Assembly (NCBI GenBank): GCA_013400155.1
Contig: VXBM01001080.1
Location: 96,758 to 160,757, forward strand
Direction of reading: 5' to 3'
DNA length: 64,000 bases
From: Helopsaltes ochotensis
Lineage: Eukaryota; Chordata; Aves; Passeriformes; Locustellidae
Shown here: one piece after another, positions 1 through 13,030 of the stretch
How positions within the stretch are numbered: position 1 is the stretch's first letter
Layout of the letters: every line of letters begins with the position of its first letter
Notes under the pieces: generated by a model
The model's input: only the letters and a program-made list of their open reading frames with translations
What the model was told of the DNA's origin: nothing
Database searches by the model: none
Translations under genes and position numbers: made by a program

Positions 1-195
1 CAATCCCACTGGTCAAACCAACAGTCCATCAGTTGTTCCTTCCCCCAAGGAAAAAATGTAAACATTCTCTGTTTTTCAAAACATTGCTATCTATTTATAA
101 CACTGGTGTGAGAAACTAAGAACTAAGAACTATGAAAACATCACGAAACTGTGAACAATATCAGAGAGGCTGCAAGAATCAGAGCAACATCAACC
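1..195 (-). mobile_element. Family X LTR-like repeat, copy C (truncated by window start)
   Basis: This segment aligns in the same orientation with 53779-53977 and in the opposite orientation with about 6785-7000. Shared anchors include positions 97-115 (versus 53870-53888), positions 160-188 (versus 53947-53975) and positions 1-30, whose reverse complement matches 6959-6989. The sense strand is taken as minus because the plus-oriented sister copy at 6.8-7.1 kb has a TATA-like motif downstream of the shared block. The rest of the element would lie before base 1. No coding potential is evident. The identity as an ERV LTR is an inference; the homology between the three copies is seen directly. 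Confidence 0.6.
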
Positions 196-3033
196 CATTT
201 CTGTTCTGAAGGCTGGAAGCTTCTTTACAGCCATGCTTAAAAAAAAAAAAATTCAGCGTTCTCCCCACATTCTTTTATAAACTCCTCTAAATCAGAGACA
301 AGTTAACCAAGATAATCTGGATATTAGAAGCTATATCTGTTATATAAATATAACCCGGTAGAAAATTATTGATTAGCATTTTTCTGCTTTGCAGTGTTGT
401 GTGGGGAAGGACCTGGAGGCCTCTTTCCCCCGAGTCACTGAACTCAGCCTGATAACAGATAACGTGTAGACATTCGTGTTTGATATGTTTTGTAGTAAAT
501 TGTTCATGACTCTACAAAGGGCAAGAAATTGAACAACAAGCAGGCACTTGTGGAAGGAATACACTAATAAGTATGAGCAACTATTTATTTATATTCCAGT
601 TATATTGTCTCTTACTCTACAACAAGTTACATGAACAAAAAATAAACTGTCCATATTCAAGGATCAGTGTTTTATTCAGGAAATGTTTCAATAATCCACT
701 GCTAGTTAAAATTCAATTTAAAATTCACCACAGAATTTTTGCTTCAGTGTTCTCAATTTGAAAGTTATTTTTAACTACTATAAAAAGCCCAGTGAAATCT
801 TTTGGGAATAATTTAATCCTTAAAGCTTCTCTCACTTCTCTAAACCTAGAGCCAAGAGAGAAGCACCCTGTGAGCAGGAAGGGGCTGCTTGTAGAGCTCT
901 TCATCATCACTACAGACTGCACTTCCATGGCTACTCCACGTGAAAATCATGGCCAGGCAATATTGCTTTGTAGAGGGCAGGGAAAAGAGTGTTTTATTGA
1001 GATGCTTCTCGAACAATGAGTTATATAATTATTATATTAGAATGTGTGTCTGTGCCTGATGCCAGAAGTTTTTAGCATTTATTTCTTTCAGATCTGTGCT
1101 GCATTAGTGTATAACTCTGCACACCAAGGCATCGTGTGTATATAAATGTAGATCTAAAACCACAATATAATTGTTCTCCCTGACGAAATTCTTCCCTTTG
1201 GAATTCATTGCACCGGCTCAGCTCCCAGAGCAGCCCCAGCCCTGTGATCCCTGTGAGGACACCACACCTGGGTTCAGCTCTGCCAGGGGTTGCTCCTCTC
1301 TCCCAAATCCAGCCTATGGACACTGAGCTCCACAGACCTGCTTCTGCAGCTTCTGAATGCCTCATTATCGACAGGTGACATCTGTGGAAAGCAGCCCAGC
1401 AGAAAAAGTGCATGGGGTATCCTGCTGTAGCTGTCCCTTGGAAGTGCAGACCCTGGCAGAGGCTCACTCAAGGTCATTGCTCTCTGCCTCTCCTCACCTG
1501 CTCAGTTCAGTCAGGAATCTGTGCAGAACTGGATTCTATTATGAATTCTTTTACATAGCAAAGAAGAAGTCCACTTTGAAAATCTATGAAGCGCCCTGTT
1601 TCAATACTAATGAAATATCTTTGGGAAATTCACTTAAATTTTAATTGTTTGCAGGCTCACCTGGCAATCTCTGTTCTGCTTAGGAATATAAATGGAGGCT
1701 TAGCAAAAAAGAGAAGCGTTCACAATAATATAGTTTTGGGTGCAGCAGGTGGATAGATTTTTTTGCCCCAATAAAAAGAAAAGCTGTTGCATAGAACAGC
1801 AGGATGTAGGGTTAAGTGGATATTTTAAAGAAGAGGTCATTCAGCCAAAGTGACAGAATGTATAAAAGTGACTGCCTTCTTCTCAGCCTCTTGCATAGAT
1901 TTGCATTGGTAATTCTGACAAAGACCTTTCAGAATAAGCTGAATTCAGCTGGTCTTCAGATCACAGCCAGCAAAGGTGCAGCTGTTGGGATTTATCAGGG
2001 AAATCTACACAGGAGACAACCAAGGTTTTTATTTCTTTAATAGTGGTTATAAATTTAGGAATTGCTTGGGTTCTGTAATTAATGGATTTCCTTTGCTGTC
2101 GTGTCAGTTCTGCGGGGAGATGGCAGAACTTTACCTGCTTTTATTTATTTAATTAAGTAATAATCTGCAGCTGTAAAAATAAGTAAGTTTTTTCAGACTT
2201 CTTTATTTTCAGAAAAGACACTTATAATTGTGAAATATGCAGTACTTGAGCATTTTTTCTCAACTGTGGGCACTTTCCATTCTCTTTTCGAAAGCTTTTC
2301 CTAGGGACACCCACGTGTTACAAATGGCCTTGAAAAATAAATAAACATTGCATCCTTTTGTTAGGAGTATGTGCATCTTATCCATCTGTCCTCCTCCTGT
2401 GTTCCTTCTGTGTTATTATTCTACAAAGTCAATTCTTCCAGAGAATCTATTTGATTCTTTTTTTTCTTCCTTGTAAGAAGCTTACAGGACAAAAAAGCAA
2501 TAGAAATTCACCTCAGCATTGTTCTTGAGGAGGTATTTTCCCTTACTACCTTGAACAAGCTTCATGTATGAAAAATGAAATAGAAGGAAAACAGAAAGCC
2601 ATCTGCCTTTTATCCCTCTCATTTAATGGAGCTGAGTTCTCCTCAAGAGCGCCTTGGAGTATTTAAACCAACTCCTGATGCAGTAATTACAGCTGCTGCC
2701 TGGCCTGGTGCTGCTGCAGGTGAGGCTGTGCAGGGGTAATTAAAAAAAAGAAAAAAAGGTGAATTTCTCCTCATTCAAGGTGCCAGAAGTGAGGGATGGC
2801 AGAGGAAGGGGAGCAGCTCCTGCCACGGAGCTGAGAGTCCCCAGTGTCACACACTGGCCTGTCCACCCGCCCTGGTCTGCAGGAGAGGCTAAAATGACAG
2901 AGACAATTTAAAAGAGGCAGGAAAAGGAAAGCAGAGGCATTTCTGGACAGACTCAGCAATCATTCTCATTAATTACAGGCAGTATTTCACACTTGTGGCT
3001 GCTCCTTGCCTGGGGGTTTGCCCCACACCATCT

Positions 3034-3054
3034 CTGCTGCTGCTGCTGCTGCTG
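3034..3054 (+). repeat. (CTG)7 microsatellite
   Basis: Seven perfect CTG units. On the minus strand the tract is (CAG)7. It lies in a locally GC-richer stretch with no supported reading frame, so it is annotated only as a simple repeat. Confidence 0.9.
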
Positions 3055-3577
3055 TCCCGTGGGTTAGTGATGAGCTCCGGGGTTAATGGCTTGACACGAG
3101 GGTGCCTTTGGATCCTCTGCAAGCCCTCTGGTATTCTCCTTTCTCTGTGCATGTGCAGCACTGCAAAAGGGCACACATTTCTTGAAAGAGCAGGCACTTG
3201 ATGTAAAAACCATTGCAGTTGTCTATAAAGAACAGCCAGTGTCACTACTGTTAGGTGTGAAAAATGCTGTGGCTTTAGCTTTCTTTCCTGGGTTTATGAG
3301 CATCAGAAATGTTCTGACAAAATGTCGGTGACTTTTAGAAATTGATATGACTCTCTGGAATAGATACCAATAAATATTTAAAAGAACTCCATTGTGATTT
3401 TGAGGAGAAGGCTGTTGTTAGAAAGCCCAGATAACAAGCATTTTTGTAACAAAACATAGCTGGAAAATGTAATATAAAAAATATTTCTGCTTGCTGTGCT
3501 CCAAAATTCTATTGGTGACAATTCAGGCAGTTTATCAATATCTCAGTCCACAATCACTAAGACTCAGAATAGAACTG

Positions 3578-3609
3578 CCAAGTGGGAAGGAAGCCAAGTG
3601 GGAAGGAAG
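3578..3609. repeat. 16-bp tandem duplication
   Basis: Two adjacent identical copies of the unit CCAAGTGGGAAGGAAG occupy 3578-3593 and 3594-3609. Perfect identity suggests a recent replication-slippage duplication. No function is implied. Confidence 0.9.
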
Positions 3610-5219
3610 CCCCCCAGAAGGGAACCCCACCGGTCACATAAATACTGATCCAGCAGAAATGAGCTGAGCTCTGTTCATCCTCACTCGGAGCTGGTATTCA
3701 CAGGGTATAAAACTGAGTAATTGATTTTGTTTCCTCTAATAAACAGAACCCTGTCGTTTTTATGGAATGTAACTTTACAGTTTCTGAAGAGGTTCCATGA
3801 GTGAAAAATTCATTGCTATTTAGTGTCCAATTGCATCCAGCTTTCACATCTAATGCCTCCTATTCACATTGCTGAGCAACCATTTTGCATCCTGTGCAGT
3901 GCAAAGTTGATTCAGGCAATTTTCCCTATAGATTTGTGCATATGTCACCTTTGGGCAAAAGATGAGCTAATAGAATGGAAATGAATGTAATTGGCAGAAG
4001 GTCAACCAGGGAGCCGCACATGTCTAGAGCTTCCAGAAAAGGCAGAGTTGTTTCATGTTGGCATATGACTCGATTAGTATGCAGGTAAGGTGATTGTGCC
4101 TCAACAGAATAATTGGATCATTGAAATATCTGCAAACCCTGGTGTATCTACAAAGCCGGAGCAGTGATTAGATCCTGCCTGTTCATTGCAGCAAGCCTTG
4201 AAATTCTTCCCACTGTGAAAAACTAATTTTCTGTGGGAATTTATTAAATAAGAAATCTGCATGCCACTTTACCTTGTAAGCATTACCGGCAGAATACAAA
4301 GATTTCCTTTGACTTTGATGTATGCACTTCACGGATGCTTTTATATCATTGTTTTGTTATTCCTCTGCATTCAGCAGAAATTCCAGTATCTCTTTCTTCC
4401 CTGGGTTTCTGGAGAGAGTTGCATCTCCATCCGATGATAAAGCAGCCGTTCATTTAAAGCAAAGGGAAGGAGGGGAAAGGTGGGCTGTGGAAAACAGAGC
4501 CACAATTGGAACATGCCAATGCACTTCAGTGGTTGTGTTCTGAAAACAGCCAGAACAAATAGTCACAAGTTGTTGCTTTTCAATCTTCATGTTTCTGTGC
4601 TGTAATTGGTTTCTGCTGCACCGCTGAACAAATTTTATCGTGTCATCTGGCTTCTTTTGTTTTAAAACCGGGGAATGCTAATCTGTGTTAATAAGGAACA
4701 ACAGGTATTACAGGGCAGGATTCCTGTGCTGCCCAGCAAACTTTATAAAATGGAGAGAGCAATGAACATAAGCTTTCCTAGAAGGTTTGCAATGTTTATT
4801 TCAACCCTATGGAGAAGTGCTCTGAAGGGCAAATAACAAGGTCCTTTGTGCACTGTGCTGACAAAATGAACTCACAGCTTGGAGCGTGTCTCAGAACAAA
4901 CACCTCGCCAGCAGGAGGGTGGAGGCTGCAGCTCATCTTCTCTCCCAGCTAATGGCAGCCAGGTAGTGCAATAGGATGGCCCAAACATCTGCCTCCTTCA
5001 CTCTGTTTTTGAGATTTTAAGTGCTTGGCTGCTGTGGTGCAGCTACCCCAGGAGCCAGTCTAGAGTCACAAACACAGCATCACTTCAGCTCCAGTGTAGC
5101 AGAGCCACTGTGGCAGATAATCACCTAAGAAGAGTAAATCCTCCTGGGTTAGGGAAAAGAGTTGTATGCAGAGCTAAATGAATAATTCATAGGAAATAAT
5201 TTTTTTTTTCCACTTGCAG

Positions 5220-5285
5220 AATGGCTTGAGATTCTCTCAGCTGTGTATTAATTATTCAGATGTTTCTGAGAAATGTTTTCCGTAA
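5220..5285 (+). other. Exon-like segment with strong splice-acceptor context (candidate only)
   Basis: A long T tract ends in TTCCACTTGCAG at 5219, an excellent match to a vertebrate polypyrimidine tract plus acceptor. The following frame is open for 21 codons (starting Asn-Gly-Leu-Arg-Phe) and stops at TAA, 5283-5285. A GT at 5282 could alternatively be a donor. The short peptide is not recognised, and such acceptor-like sequences arise by chance several times per 64 kb, so this is a lead rather than a gene call. Confidence 0.12.
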
Positions 5286-6774
5286 ACTTTATTGTACAGA
5301 TTGGAACTTTGAGCTTGATTCTTGCAATGAATGATTTAGAATGCTGCATGGACTTCCCAGACCTTAATTGGTTGGGTACACAAGCACCAGTGTGAATATA
5401 TTTGGTGAAGATTCAAAACCTGTTTTCAATAACATCACTGTCTAATGAAACTTAAAAACTTCCTCTTCAGGAGCTGTGTTTCTGTAGTAAAACACAACAG
5501 CTTTAATTTTTTATGAAAGTGAGCATCCAGCACGTGGCTGAAAGTAATTCACTTGGAAACTGAAATGGATCTGTAAATACTTTTTCTGCATAATTTACAC
5601 AGCTCTACTTGTGTGATGCTAATAACTACTTATTAGCCTTGAATTTATACTGCTCAGTAGGGGAATATTTCTTTGTTCCTTCTCTAAAAAGTTGTAATTA
5701 TCTCTCCATTGCTGCCTATCAGTATCCAAGTGTTTTGAGGATGGTACATTAGGACCTCATATATTTGTGTAATGTGCCACAATCTTGCCATAACAAAAAT
5801 CCCAGACTGTTCCATAAACAAAGTCATTCTGCTAGATTTTCCTCATTTGTGCAAAAAAAGACAAAAGAAGTATGGTTGCCTTGATATCTTCATATTAGGA
5901 TGCCAGAGTGTGTGGGAAAAATACGAGTATTTCTCACACGTTCTGGTGACAGCAATAAAAGTACACCTGAAAAAAACCTCTGGTGTATTTCTAGTGTTTT
6001 TGCTGGCTGCTTTGAGGCCCTTTAGAGGAAATGTTTATCAGATCACCATCTAAAGTAGTGCTATGCCATGAACTCACAGACCTGGCTACTGGAAATGGGT
6101 GGATAAGTTCTTGAAACCCATTTTTGACACATATTTAATGACTTACGGAAGTGGTGGAAGTGCATTATTGGTGTCCTTGCTGAGCCCCACTCAGGGAGGT
6201 ACCTTGAGCTTGCTTTGCCACAGTAATTACAGTGTGCTCACCTTGCTCTCTTTGCTCCTCTAATTTCAATCAGATAAAATTAATCAGCAGTTTCCTGTGA
6301 GGGCTGTTCTCTGCTGATTCTGCAGTGCCTGAGGGCTGTGGTGTCCCACCAGTGCTGTGTGCCGGGGAGGGCAGGGTGTGCAAATGTGCAGTGATATTCC
6401 TGCTCCTTCCTTCTGCTCTGCTGCTGCTCCTGGACCCAGTGCCCTGTTTTGACCTCTAGCCTGGGATTCCTGGCCATTCACCTCTGGTGCAGATTGTTTT
6501 CCAAATGCCTTTGGAAAAGCTGACTGCAGGACAAGCACAGGATGTCTCTGGCCTGTCACTGCAGTGATATCTCCAGAGGGCTCCAGGAGGTTTGCTGAGC
6601 ACAACCTGCCCTGCCTAACTCTCTGCTGGCTCCCCTTAACCACACTGGGTTCTCTCCAGTGCTTTGCAACCTCAGGCTTTATTTTTCTCCTTCAGCTGAG
6701 TTTAGTTAAACTTGGAATGTGTGTGGAGCCTACATGAGGGTGGCAAATAGTCCCACAGCTGTTCATTGTGTGAA

Positions 6775-7140
6775 CAAGGTGATGTGTATTGCCCTGACTT
6801 TTGGAGCCTTTCTGATGGTGTTTGCAGTTTCTAAAGGGGAGTCAGAGCTCTCGATGTTTTTCAGAGTTCTTGGTTCTTTCTCACACGGCTGTTATCAATG
6901 GACAGAGATGTTTTGGGATTTTGTTGTAAACTATCACATGCTTTCTTGGTGAAGGAACACTTGATGGACTGTTGCTTTGGCCAGTGGAATTGGAGAGGTG
7001 GCGACACCATCTACCAATCCTTGGCATGGATGTGAAAACTATATAATAGAGAAGATTAAAGGTCAAGCCCTCTTCTGCTCTTTCACATTCTGAACGTCTG
7101 TGTCCCTTTTGCTGTGCTCAACAGCGACAGATGTGTGAGC
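6775..7140 (+). mobile_element. Family X LTR-like repeat, copy A
   Basis: Three blocks match the reverse complements of 1-188 and of about 53630-53975: 6788-6816, 6877-6895 and 6963-6998. A further block at 7014-7030 matches 53735-53751 on the minus strand with one mismatch in 17. A TATA-like motif (ACTATATAATAG) sits at 7038-7049, just downstream of these blocks, which suggests an LTR U3 and promoter in plus orientation. Part of a 77-codon open frame (6719-6952) overlaps the element, but its homologues at the other two copies are interrupted, so it is not called as a gene. Outer limits are approximate and no target-site duplication was found. Confidence 0.6.
7038..7049 (+). promoter_or_regulatory. 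TATA-like motif of family X copy A
   Basis: ACTATATAATAG lies downstream of the conserved family X blocks, where an LTR core promoter would be expected. The corresponding place in the 53.6-kb copy has a degraded A/T-rich motif. Activity cannot be judged from sequence. Confidence 0.3.
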
Positions 7141-9169
7141 TTCTATTTGAGGGATCACAGAAAAAACTCTCCAGCCTAGAAAAGGGTGACTGAGAGAGTT
7201 TATGACAGAAATCTGCACCACCAGAGTGGAAGCGTGAGCAGTAATAGACCGTGAGAGTTCATTGTCTCTTCCCCTGCAAGGGTTAGGACACCACAAAGGA
7301 AACTGCTGCTGCTGCAGTGGCTTCAAAACAAAAGGAGCTGCTGATTAACACAACCTCTAATTAAGCCATGGAATTTCTTCCTGTCAGATTTTATGGTTGG
7401 TAAAGTTTACACAGATTAAAAATGGGACTGGGCAAATTCATGCAAGAGAAATCTGCCAAGGTCAGTGAAATGTCAGGACAGTGAGAGGTGAGGAAGGCCT
7501 GAGGCTGCGCATGGCAAGGAATGCTCAGTAAATGTTAGTCCTGCTCAGCACTGTGCCTGGGCAGCTCCTGCTGCCTGTGACCCAGGGCCGTGCAGACACT
7601 GACAGTGGCCTTCTCTCACGTCTCTGAGCCCACTGCGGTTCTGACTGAAAGCCTCCTGGTCATCCAAACCTTCCAGAACTTCCATCTGTGCCTGGGTGGA
7701 TGGAGATTTTGGACTCCAGATCTCACAAGAATAGACATTGAAGGTGCTAGCTGAAATTCACTGTTGGGCTTAGTGCTGAACACTTTTGTGTCGTTTGAAG
7801 AAATTTGGCATTCGGACACCCTGGCATTGATTGCACATAGCTTGAAGTTACTCTAGAAAATGCAAATGACTCCATTTTATCTCTGTCTTGACTTTAGATT
7901 TTGTGATTGGTTGGGTTTTCTTGGTCTTAATTAAAAGGTTCTTTTTCAGAGCTGTAGATTTTTTTTTCCTGAATGATTTTCCCTCATCTTCCTCCCAAGG
8001 GACAGAATTATCTAGATCAAGGTTGAAGGAAACATTAATTAAACTTAGCAATAAAATAAAGTCTACAAAGACAGTGTTTTGAGTTTCTTGTCAATAAATC
8101 TCCTTATATAACTTTTAAAAGTCCTTAAATTTCATCACTAAGTGTAGCATTATAAGCCAGAGCATGTTTGCAGTGTCAGTGTGCCTGCCAGGATATCAAA
8201 ATCTGAAAATAAAGGAGTATAATCATCTTCTTTCTGCTTCCTTGAACTTTCAAGTCAGTGCAGCAATTTAAATATGGGCTTATTTTTTTTCCTGGGCACT
8301 TACAAAAATGTGTTATGATTGCTTTTATCTTTATTGTTTAAAAAATTATTATCAGGAGATAGAGAGAGTTTGGGGAGTTGGCATCAGATCGCCAGAGCTG
8401 ACCTGGAGCAGAATTAACATTCTCAAAGAGTGGGGAGAGAGGGAAACAACAAAAGAGATTCTCCAGTGTAGATAATATATTCAGTTTTACTGGTTTGAAA
8501 ACCCTGAATCAGAAAGAGAAGTGGTAAACAAAGAAAATAAGCAAAACATCATGTACTGCTGTCTGAAAGTGAAATAGTTGGAATACTTAAATAAACAATA
8601 CAGCTTGGGCTCTACAGTGACATTGATTCAAACTGGCCATCCTCGAGCTGTGGAGAGATTGCACATGGTGGGTTTGTTAAGGCATTTTGTAAAAGCAGTT
8701 GATTTTAGTGCACAATTCATGAACCGAAGGACCTGCCCACGCAATTGAGCACAGGATGATCTAGAACTTCAGCTGTCCTGGTAACTTGGCATTTCTCATT
8801 CTTACAGCCACTGAATGCCAGAGCTCCTGAGTCAGCTTTTAAGTCCCATTCCCTAAAATGGGAAATTATAATAATGACTCGAGATAATTATCAACGTGCT
8901 ATTAGAGTAGCAACACCATCTTGCTCAGCTAGAATTCTTTCTTCGCACTTGTGTTGCAGAAAGACACTTACAGGCTGGGGCTAGCCAGAAATGTTGATGA
9001 GACACGGACTCTGAGCCCTGTGCCTGCTGCCATCGGGCTGAGCAGGGACAGCCATCCTCGGGGCTGTGCCTTGCTGGGTGCATCCCGTGGCAGACAAGGT
9101 GGGAAACCACTTCTCCTGCTGTCAGTGGACACTGAGTGCAGTCAGATGGTCTCTGATCACAGCTCCTGC
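7141..9169. other. Non-genic stretch
   Basis: No gene, LTR or LINE was recognised. The sequence is AT-rich with short T runs (around 7960 and 8285). Open frames here are short, often overlap on opposite strands, and carry no familiar motifs. Confidence 0.55.
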
Positions 9170-9258
9170 TCACAGAAACATTTAGATTGGAAAAACCTCT
9201 GAAACTGAGTCCAACCAAACCCTGCCTTGTCACCACCTTGTCACGCCCTGAGCAGTGA
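9170..9258 (-). mobile_element. CR1 LINE relic, 3' end (old)
   Basis: On the plus strand the stretch runs from CACAGAAACATTTAGATTGG through GAAAAACCTCTGAAACTGAG to GTCCAACC. It follows the reverse complement of the CR1 3' end, which typically reads as a degenerate octamer, then GGTTGGAAAAGACCTC, then GAGTCCAACC. It lacks the rest of the element and has several substitutions and small deletions, so it is an old fragment. The right-hand limit is uncertain. Confidence 0.6.
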
Positions 9259-10654
9259 TGAAACCAGTTCTACTCACTCTTTCAGAGTAGAGAAATGGGT
9301 AAAACTAAGTCATCAAATTTTGTTTTGATACAACAAATGTGTTCATGGCAATCAGAATTTCCTCGCTACCGAGCAGAGCTGCAGCTGTCTCCATCAGAGG
9401 ATAGTGCTGATCCCCAGCAGAGAGGGCTTGATTTGAAAAAAATAGAAATGTTGGAGTGATTTTTTTTTCTACTCTTTTGCTAATGGAATAAGGTAGCCTG
9501 GTAGCTTACTCTGTAACAGCATTCAAAGTCTACAGAACAATTTAAAAGATTTGGTCCAATCATTTTTTTTAATTAAACACTTTAGAGGTTAGGGGAGGCT
9601 GGATAGCAAGATGGAAAGAGTAGAGGTTTTAAAATGAACTGACAATTATCCATGGGTCATCCCTTCTCAAGTTTCATTTAATCAAAGACCCAACAAAAGA
9701 ACACATTGTAAGGTGGTTCATTTTTTATAATTTCTTTAACTTTTTAATCTCATTTTTAAAATTATAAGAGTCATTAAGGGTCTAATTTTGAGATTCCCTC
9801 CAGAGTTTTCTTAATCAGGCAGATTTTATTCTGTCTGTGATAGCCATGCATTACAGGTCACCAAAGAAAGCAGTTAAATACTTGTTCAAGTACACACCTC
9901 TGGCTACACAAGAATTCAAAGTTCATGAGTGCAGAACTGAGGTGCACTGGCAGACTGGGGCTACCATGTAATGCTCTTACTTTCCCTACACTGAATATGT
10001 TAGGAAATTCTACTCTGAAATCAGAGAGTTTGGTTGGTATATGGATTATTTTAAAATTTTTATAGGATGCTGCAATAGATGAGATTATAATTTTTAGCTG
10101 TTGCTCTGTCTGTTTTAAAATAGAAGGGCAAAGCATTCTTTCTCATTCCTTTCAGGGGAAACATTGCCTGGCTGAATAACACAGCAACCACTGATTTTTC
10201 CAGTGTATATCCACTGGAAAACTGTGGGGTTTGCCCACTTTTGATTTTCAAAGCTTTATGAATGATGAAGAAATTCGGGTTAGGAATATAGACTGAGCTA
10301 TCCAGGCTTGAGCTTGCAATTCAGAATGTTATTGAGAAAGTTCCTTGAATTAATAAGGCTTGAATAGGACTTTAGTTGCTCTTTACATCATAATCCTCCC
10401 TGCTATTTCATGAAAACTGGCTAGTTAACTTTATTTGGTCATTTAATATTCTGTATCAAATACTTTCATTTCATCCTTTAGCATGATAAATCTCAGCTTT
10501 GCAATTTACTAAGAATTACTAACTGATAGTCAAAAAATATTCATTTAGAGAATTAAAAATGCTTATTGTCTGGCAGTTCTGCTAACTTCCCAATCAGCAA
10601 TATTATACAATATACTGGTGCCATGGGATGCTCCAAATTCTAAAGAATATTAAC

Positions 10655-10700
10655 AATACTCAAATAATAAAGAGTATAATTGAATACTCAAAAGAGTATT
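10655..10700. repeat. Two successive inverted repeats sharing arms AATACTC / GAGTAT(T)
   Basis: The first pair has arms AATACTC (10655-10661) and GAGTAT (10672-10677). The second is a perfect 7-bp inverted repeat with a four-base loop: AATACTC (10683-10689), AAAA, GAGTATT (10694-10700). The shared arms suggest a local duplication. No terminator or RNA gene is implied in this context. Confidence 0.7.
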
Positions 10701-12056
10701 AAATGGAATGGATTTTAGACCCATGAAGGACACCCTGGCTCCTACAGGATTCAGGTACTTGTTAGAACTTTACACAGCATCAAAGTGTCTTGGTCAGAGC
10801 TAAGACCAGAAACCATAACTGTGATTAAATTGCTTTCCTACTGGAAAAGTGGCTCAGGATACACTTGAAAATTCTGTGTAGGAGCTAAATGGCATGAAAA
10901 ATAGAGAGTCCCTGGTCTGACTTTTGCTGAGCTATAAGTTGAAATCGTAACTATTCAGCATTGAGCCTTATCAAGTAGAATCAAATTAAAAGAGAGACAC
11001 ACGGCTGTGACGAGTGAAACAACAAATGCCACCAGCACGTGGCTTTCTCATCTCATTCCAAGTGAAGTTTGAAAATCTTCATTGGCAATAGAACCCCAGA
11101 TTGATCTGACTTTCACTGGGATGTAGAATTTAAAAAAAGGAATCTGTTAAAACAAGATTACCGAGTCCTTGTGGCAGCTTCAAAGCAATTGTGAGCGCAA
11201 ACCTCAAATTCCACATGCAAACATAACACATACAAGAAAACCAGGGTATCTGGACAAGCTGTCTGTAGTCTAGCTGAAGAGGTTTCAAAGAGAGGGAAAT
11301 CAGTGCATTTTGCTAGGTGAGAAACTGGTTTTCAGATTGCTCAGCTCCCCACTGCTCCTCCGAGAGCGATGGAGATCTGCTCCGTTTCTGTTGGAACCTC
11401 CTTGGCAGCTGTTCAGTATGCAAGAGGGATGTTTGGGCTGTCCTTAACCTGGTCAGTTTACAGAACAGAAGTGGAATGAACCTAAAATAGTTTCTCTCTT
11501 TGGGCTGTTTGCCACTCTATGAATGCCCTGTGCTTCAGCAGCGCTGAAGTTTCAGCTGATGTCTGGGCTGGGGACACAAGCTCAGGGCTCAGGAGCTGCT
11601 CTGCTCGGGGGTGATGGGGCATTTCCCCTCCTCCCTGCTCACCACCAGTGTGCTGTGGGAATGAGCACGGCTCTCTCCTGCCACAGTGGTTCCACAGGGG
11701 CCCTGGAGTGCAGAGGTTTCTGCCTCAGCAGCCTGGCATCACCACGGGCTGCAAGGTAAAATTGAAAGCTCTTCGCTTCCCTTGGAGCCGCTGGGTCCTG
11801 GTATTCTTCACAAACAATTGAATTTCAAACCATCTCTGGGAGATTTTTGCTCTGTTCCAGAAATGAGTTAAAAAGAATTTTCAATTTCTTGTTGTAGGTC
11901 TGAGGCAGAGCTGGGAGGGATGAGAGCAGAGCCGCAGAATTGTGTGTCTCGCTGCTCTCTGGGGTTTGTAAGGAAGGCCATTTCCCTGGCTTTTCCTCTT
12001 GTACCCAGTGTCCAAACTTCGGGTGAACCCCCAGTTCTGGCAGAACTGACTCCAAA

Positions 12057-12130
12057 CACAATAACATAATTATTGCTAATTAACAATAGCATTATTGTTG
12101 TTAATTATTAATAGTTAATTATTAATCCAA
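12057..12130. repeat. AT-rich palindromic tract
   Basis: Repeated ATTAAT/TTAATTATT words form overlapping inverted repeats, including TTAACAATA paired imperfectly with TATTGTTGTTAA. It is best viewed as low-complexity AT-rich DNA; homeodomain-like TAATTA words occur in it by composition. Confidence 0.6.
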
Positions 12131-12917
12131 TTTCTCTAATAATGTCGAGGCCTGGAGTAGGCACTGCTGATGTAATGCCTGCACCTTCTGAGCTTTTTTT
12201 GGGAATACCTATCCTATGCAGACATTCAAAACCTGCATATTCTTCATTCTTCTTGGAGCATTATGCTGCACTGCCCGGATTCTCCTCTTCCTCTGCAATG
12301 TAATGGTGGTCTCTGTTAGGTGACAGAACACTGGGTTTTGAGCACTCAGTCACTTCATTCAGCACGTGACAAGTTTCATTTCTTAGGAACCTTTCAGGCA
12401 TAGGTTTGGTTTGAAAGCAAACCTCAGGCGTGCTGGTTGGTTCTGGGTTAGGGTGCAAAGCCACAGCTAATTAGCCATTCCCTTTACTCTCACAGAGACA
12501 GCTTTTGGATCATTTGCTCTGATTCTGTCCTTAATGCTTAATAAATTCTTCACTGTTACACTTTAATTCATTAACTTCACTTTTGAAAGGATCGACTCAG
12601 CTTTTTCAGGCCTGTGTGTGAACATGAAAGAATAGAGCCACGAAGTTTGATTCTTTCAAGTCCCAATCCCAGAAGCCTGCACACTGCTTTGAGGATCATT
12701 ATCCTGCTGCAGTTATTTAGGCACTTCATTGCCAGGATTCTTTCTAACGTGCAATTGGGAGCTCTGAGCTGTTGGTCTGAGCTCTGCTGTGCTCCTGGAT
12801 TCTGGGCTGGGACCAGTTCACATTCTCTCAGTTTGGAGAATATCCTTGATTGGGCTAATGATTTTCAAATGCTCTTTAAGCACTGAAATTGTAACCTTGT
12901 GCCTTTATAGCTTTTTC

Positions 12918-13030
12918 TGTGTGTGTGTGTGGGGGGGGTGGTTTGGTGGGTTTTTTTGATTTTTGTTTTGGTTTTGTTTTGTTTTGTTGTGTTTGGGTTG
13001 TTTTTGTTTTTGTTTGGTGGGGTTTTTTTG
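12918..13030. repeat. G/T-only low-complexity tract: (TG)n, G8, (GTTTT)n
   Basis: A (TG)7 tract runs into eight G residues at 12931-12938, then a long stretch built almost only from G and T with GTTTT and GTTTG words. Both strands are open for about 115-124 codons across it. This is a composition effect and yields Phe/Val/Gly- or Lys/Thr/Pro-rich peptides, so no gene is called. Confidence 0.85.

Larger units (their letters stand above)
196..6774. other. Non-genic AT-rich stretch
   Basis: No recognisable gene or clear transposon was found here. Contents noted: a 13-A run at 239-251, a (CTG)7 tract at 3034-3054, a 16-bp tandem duplication at 3578-3609 and an exon-like segment at 5220-5285. The segment 3950-4450 has the mixed, slowly evolving look of a conserved noncoding element, but this cannot be tested from one sequence. 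Open frames are short and resemble no known protein. Confidence 0.6.
9259..12917. other. Non-genic AT-rich stretch
   Basis: No gene was recognised. It contains paired inverted repeats at 10655-10700, a GC-richer patch at 11520-11770 and an AT-rich palindromic tract at 12057-12130. Open reading frames overlap on opposite strands and have no familiar motifs. Confidence 0.55.

Noticed and set aside
6719..6952. 77-codon hydrophobic-looking frame that could suggest a membrane protein
   Set aside because: Most of it lies in family X copy A, and the corresponding sequence at 1-195 and 53.6-54.0 kb contains stops, so conservation is of a repeat rather than a protein.
10655..10700. Hairpins as possible structured RNA
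   Set aside because: The arms are only 6-7 bp and AT-rich; such inverted repeats are expected by chance in AT-rich DNA.
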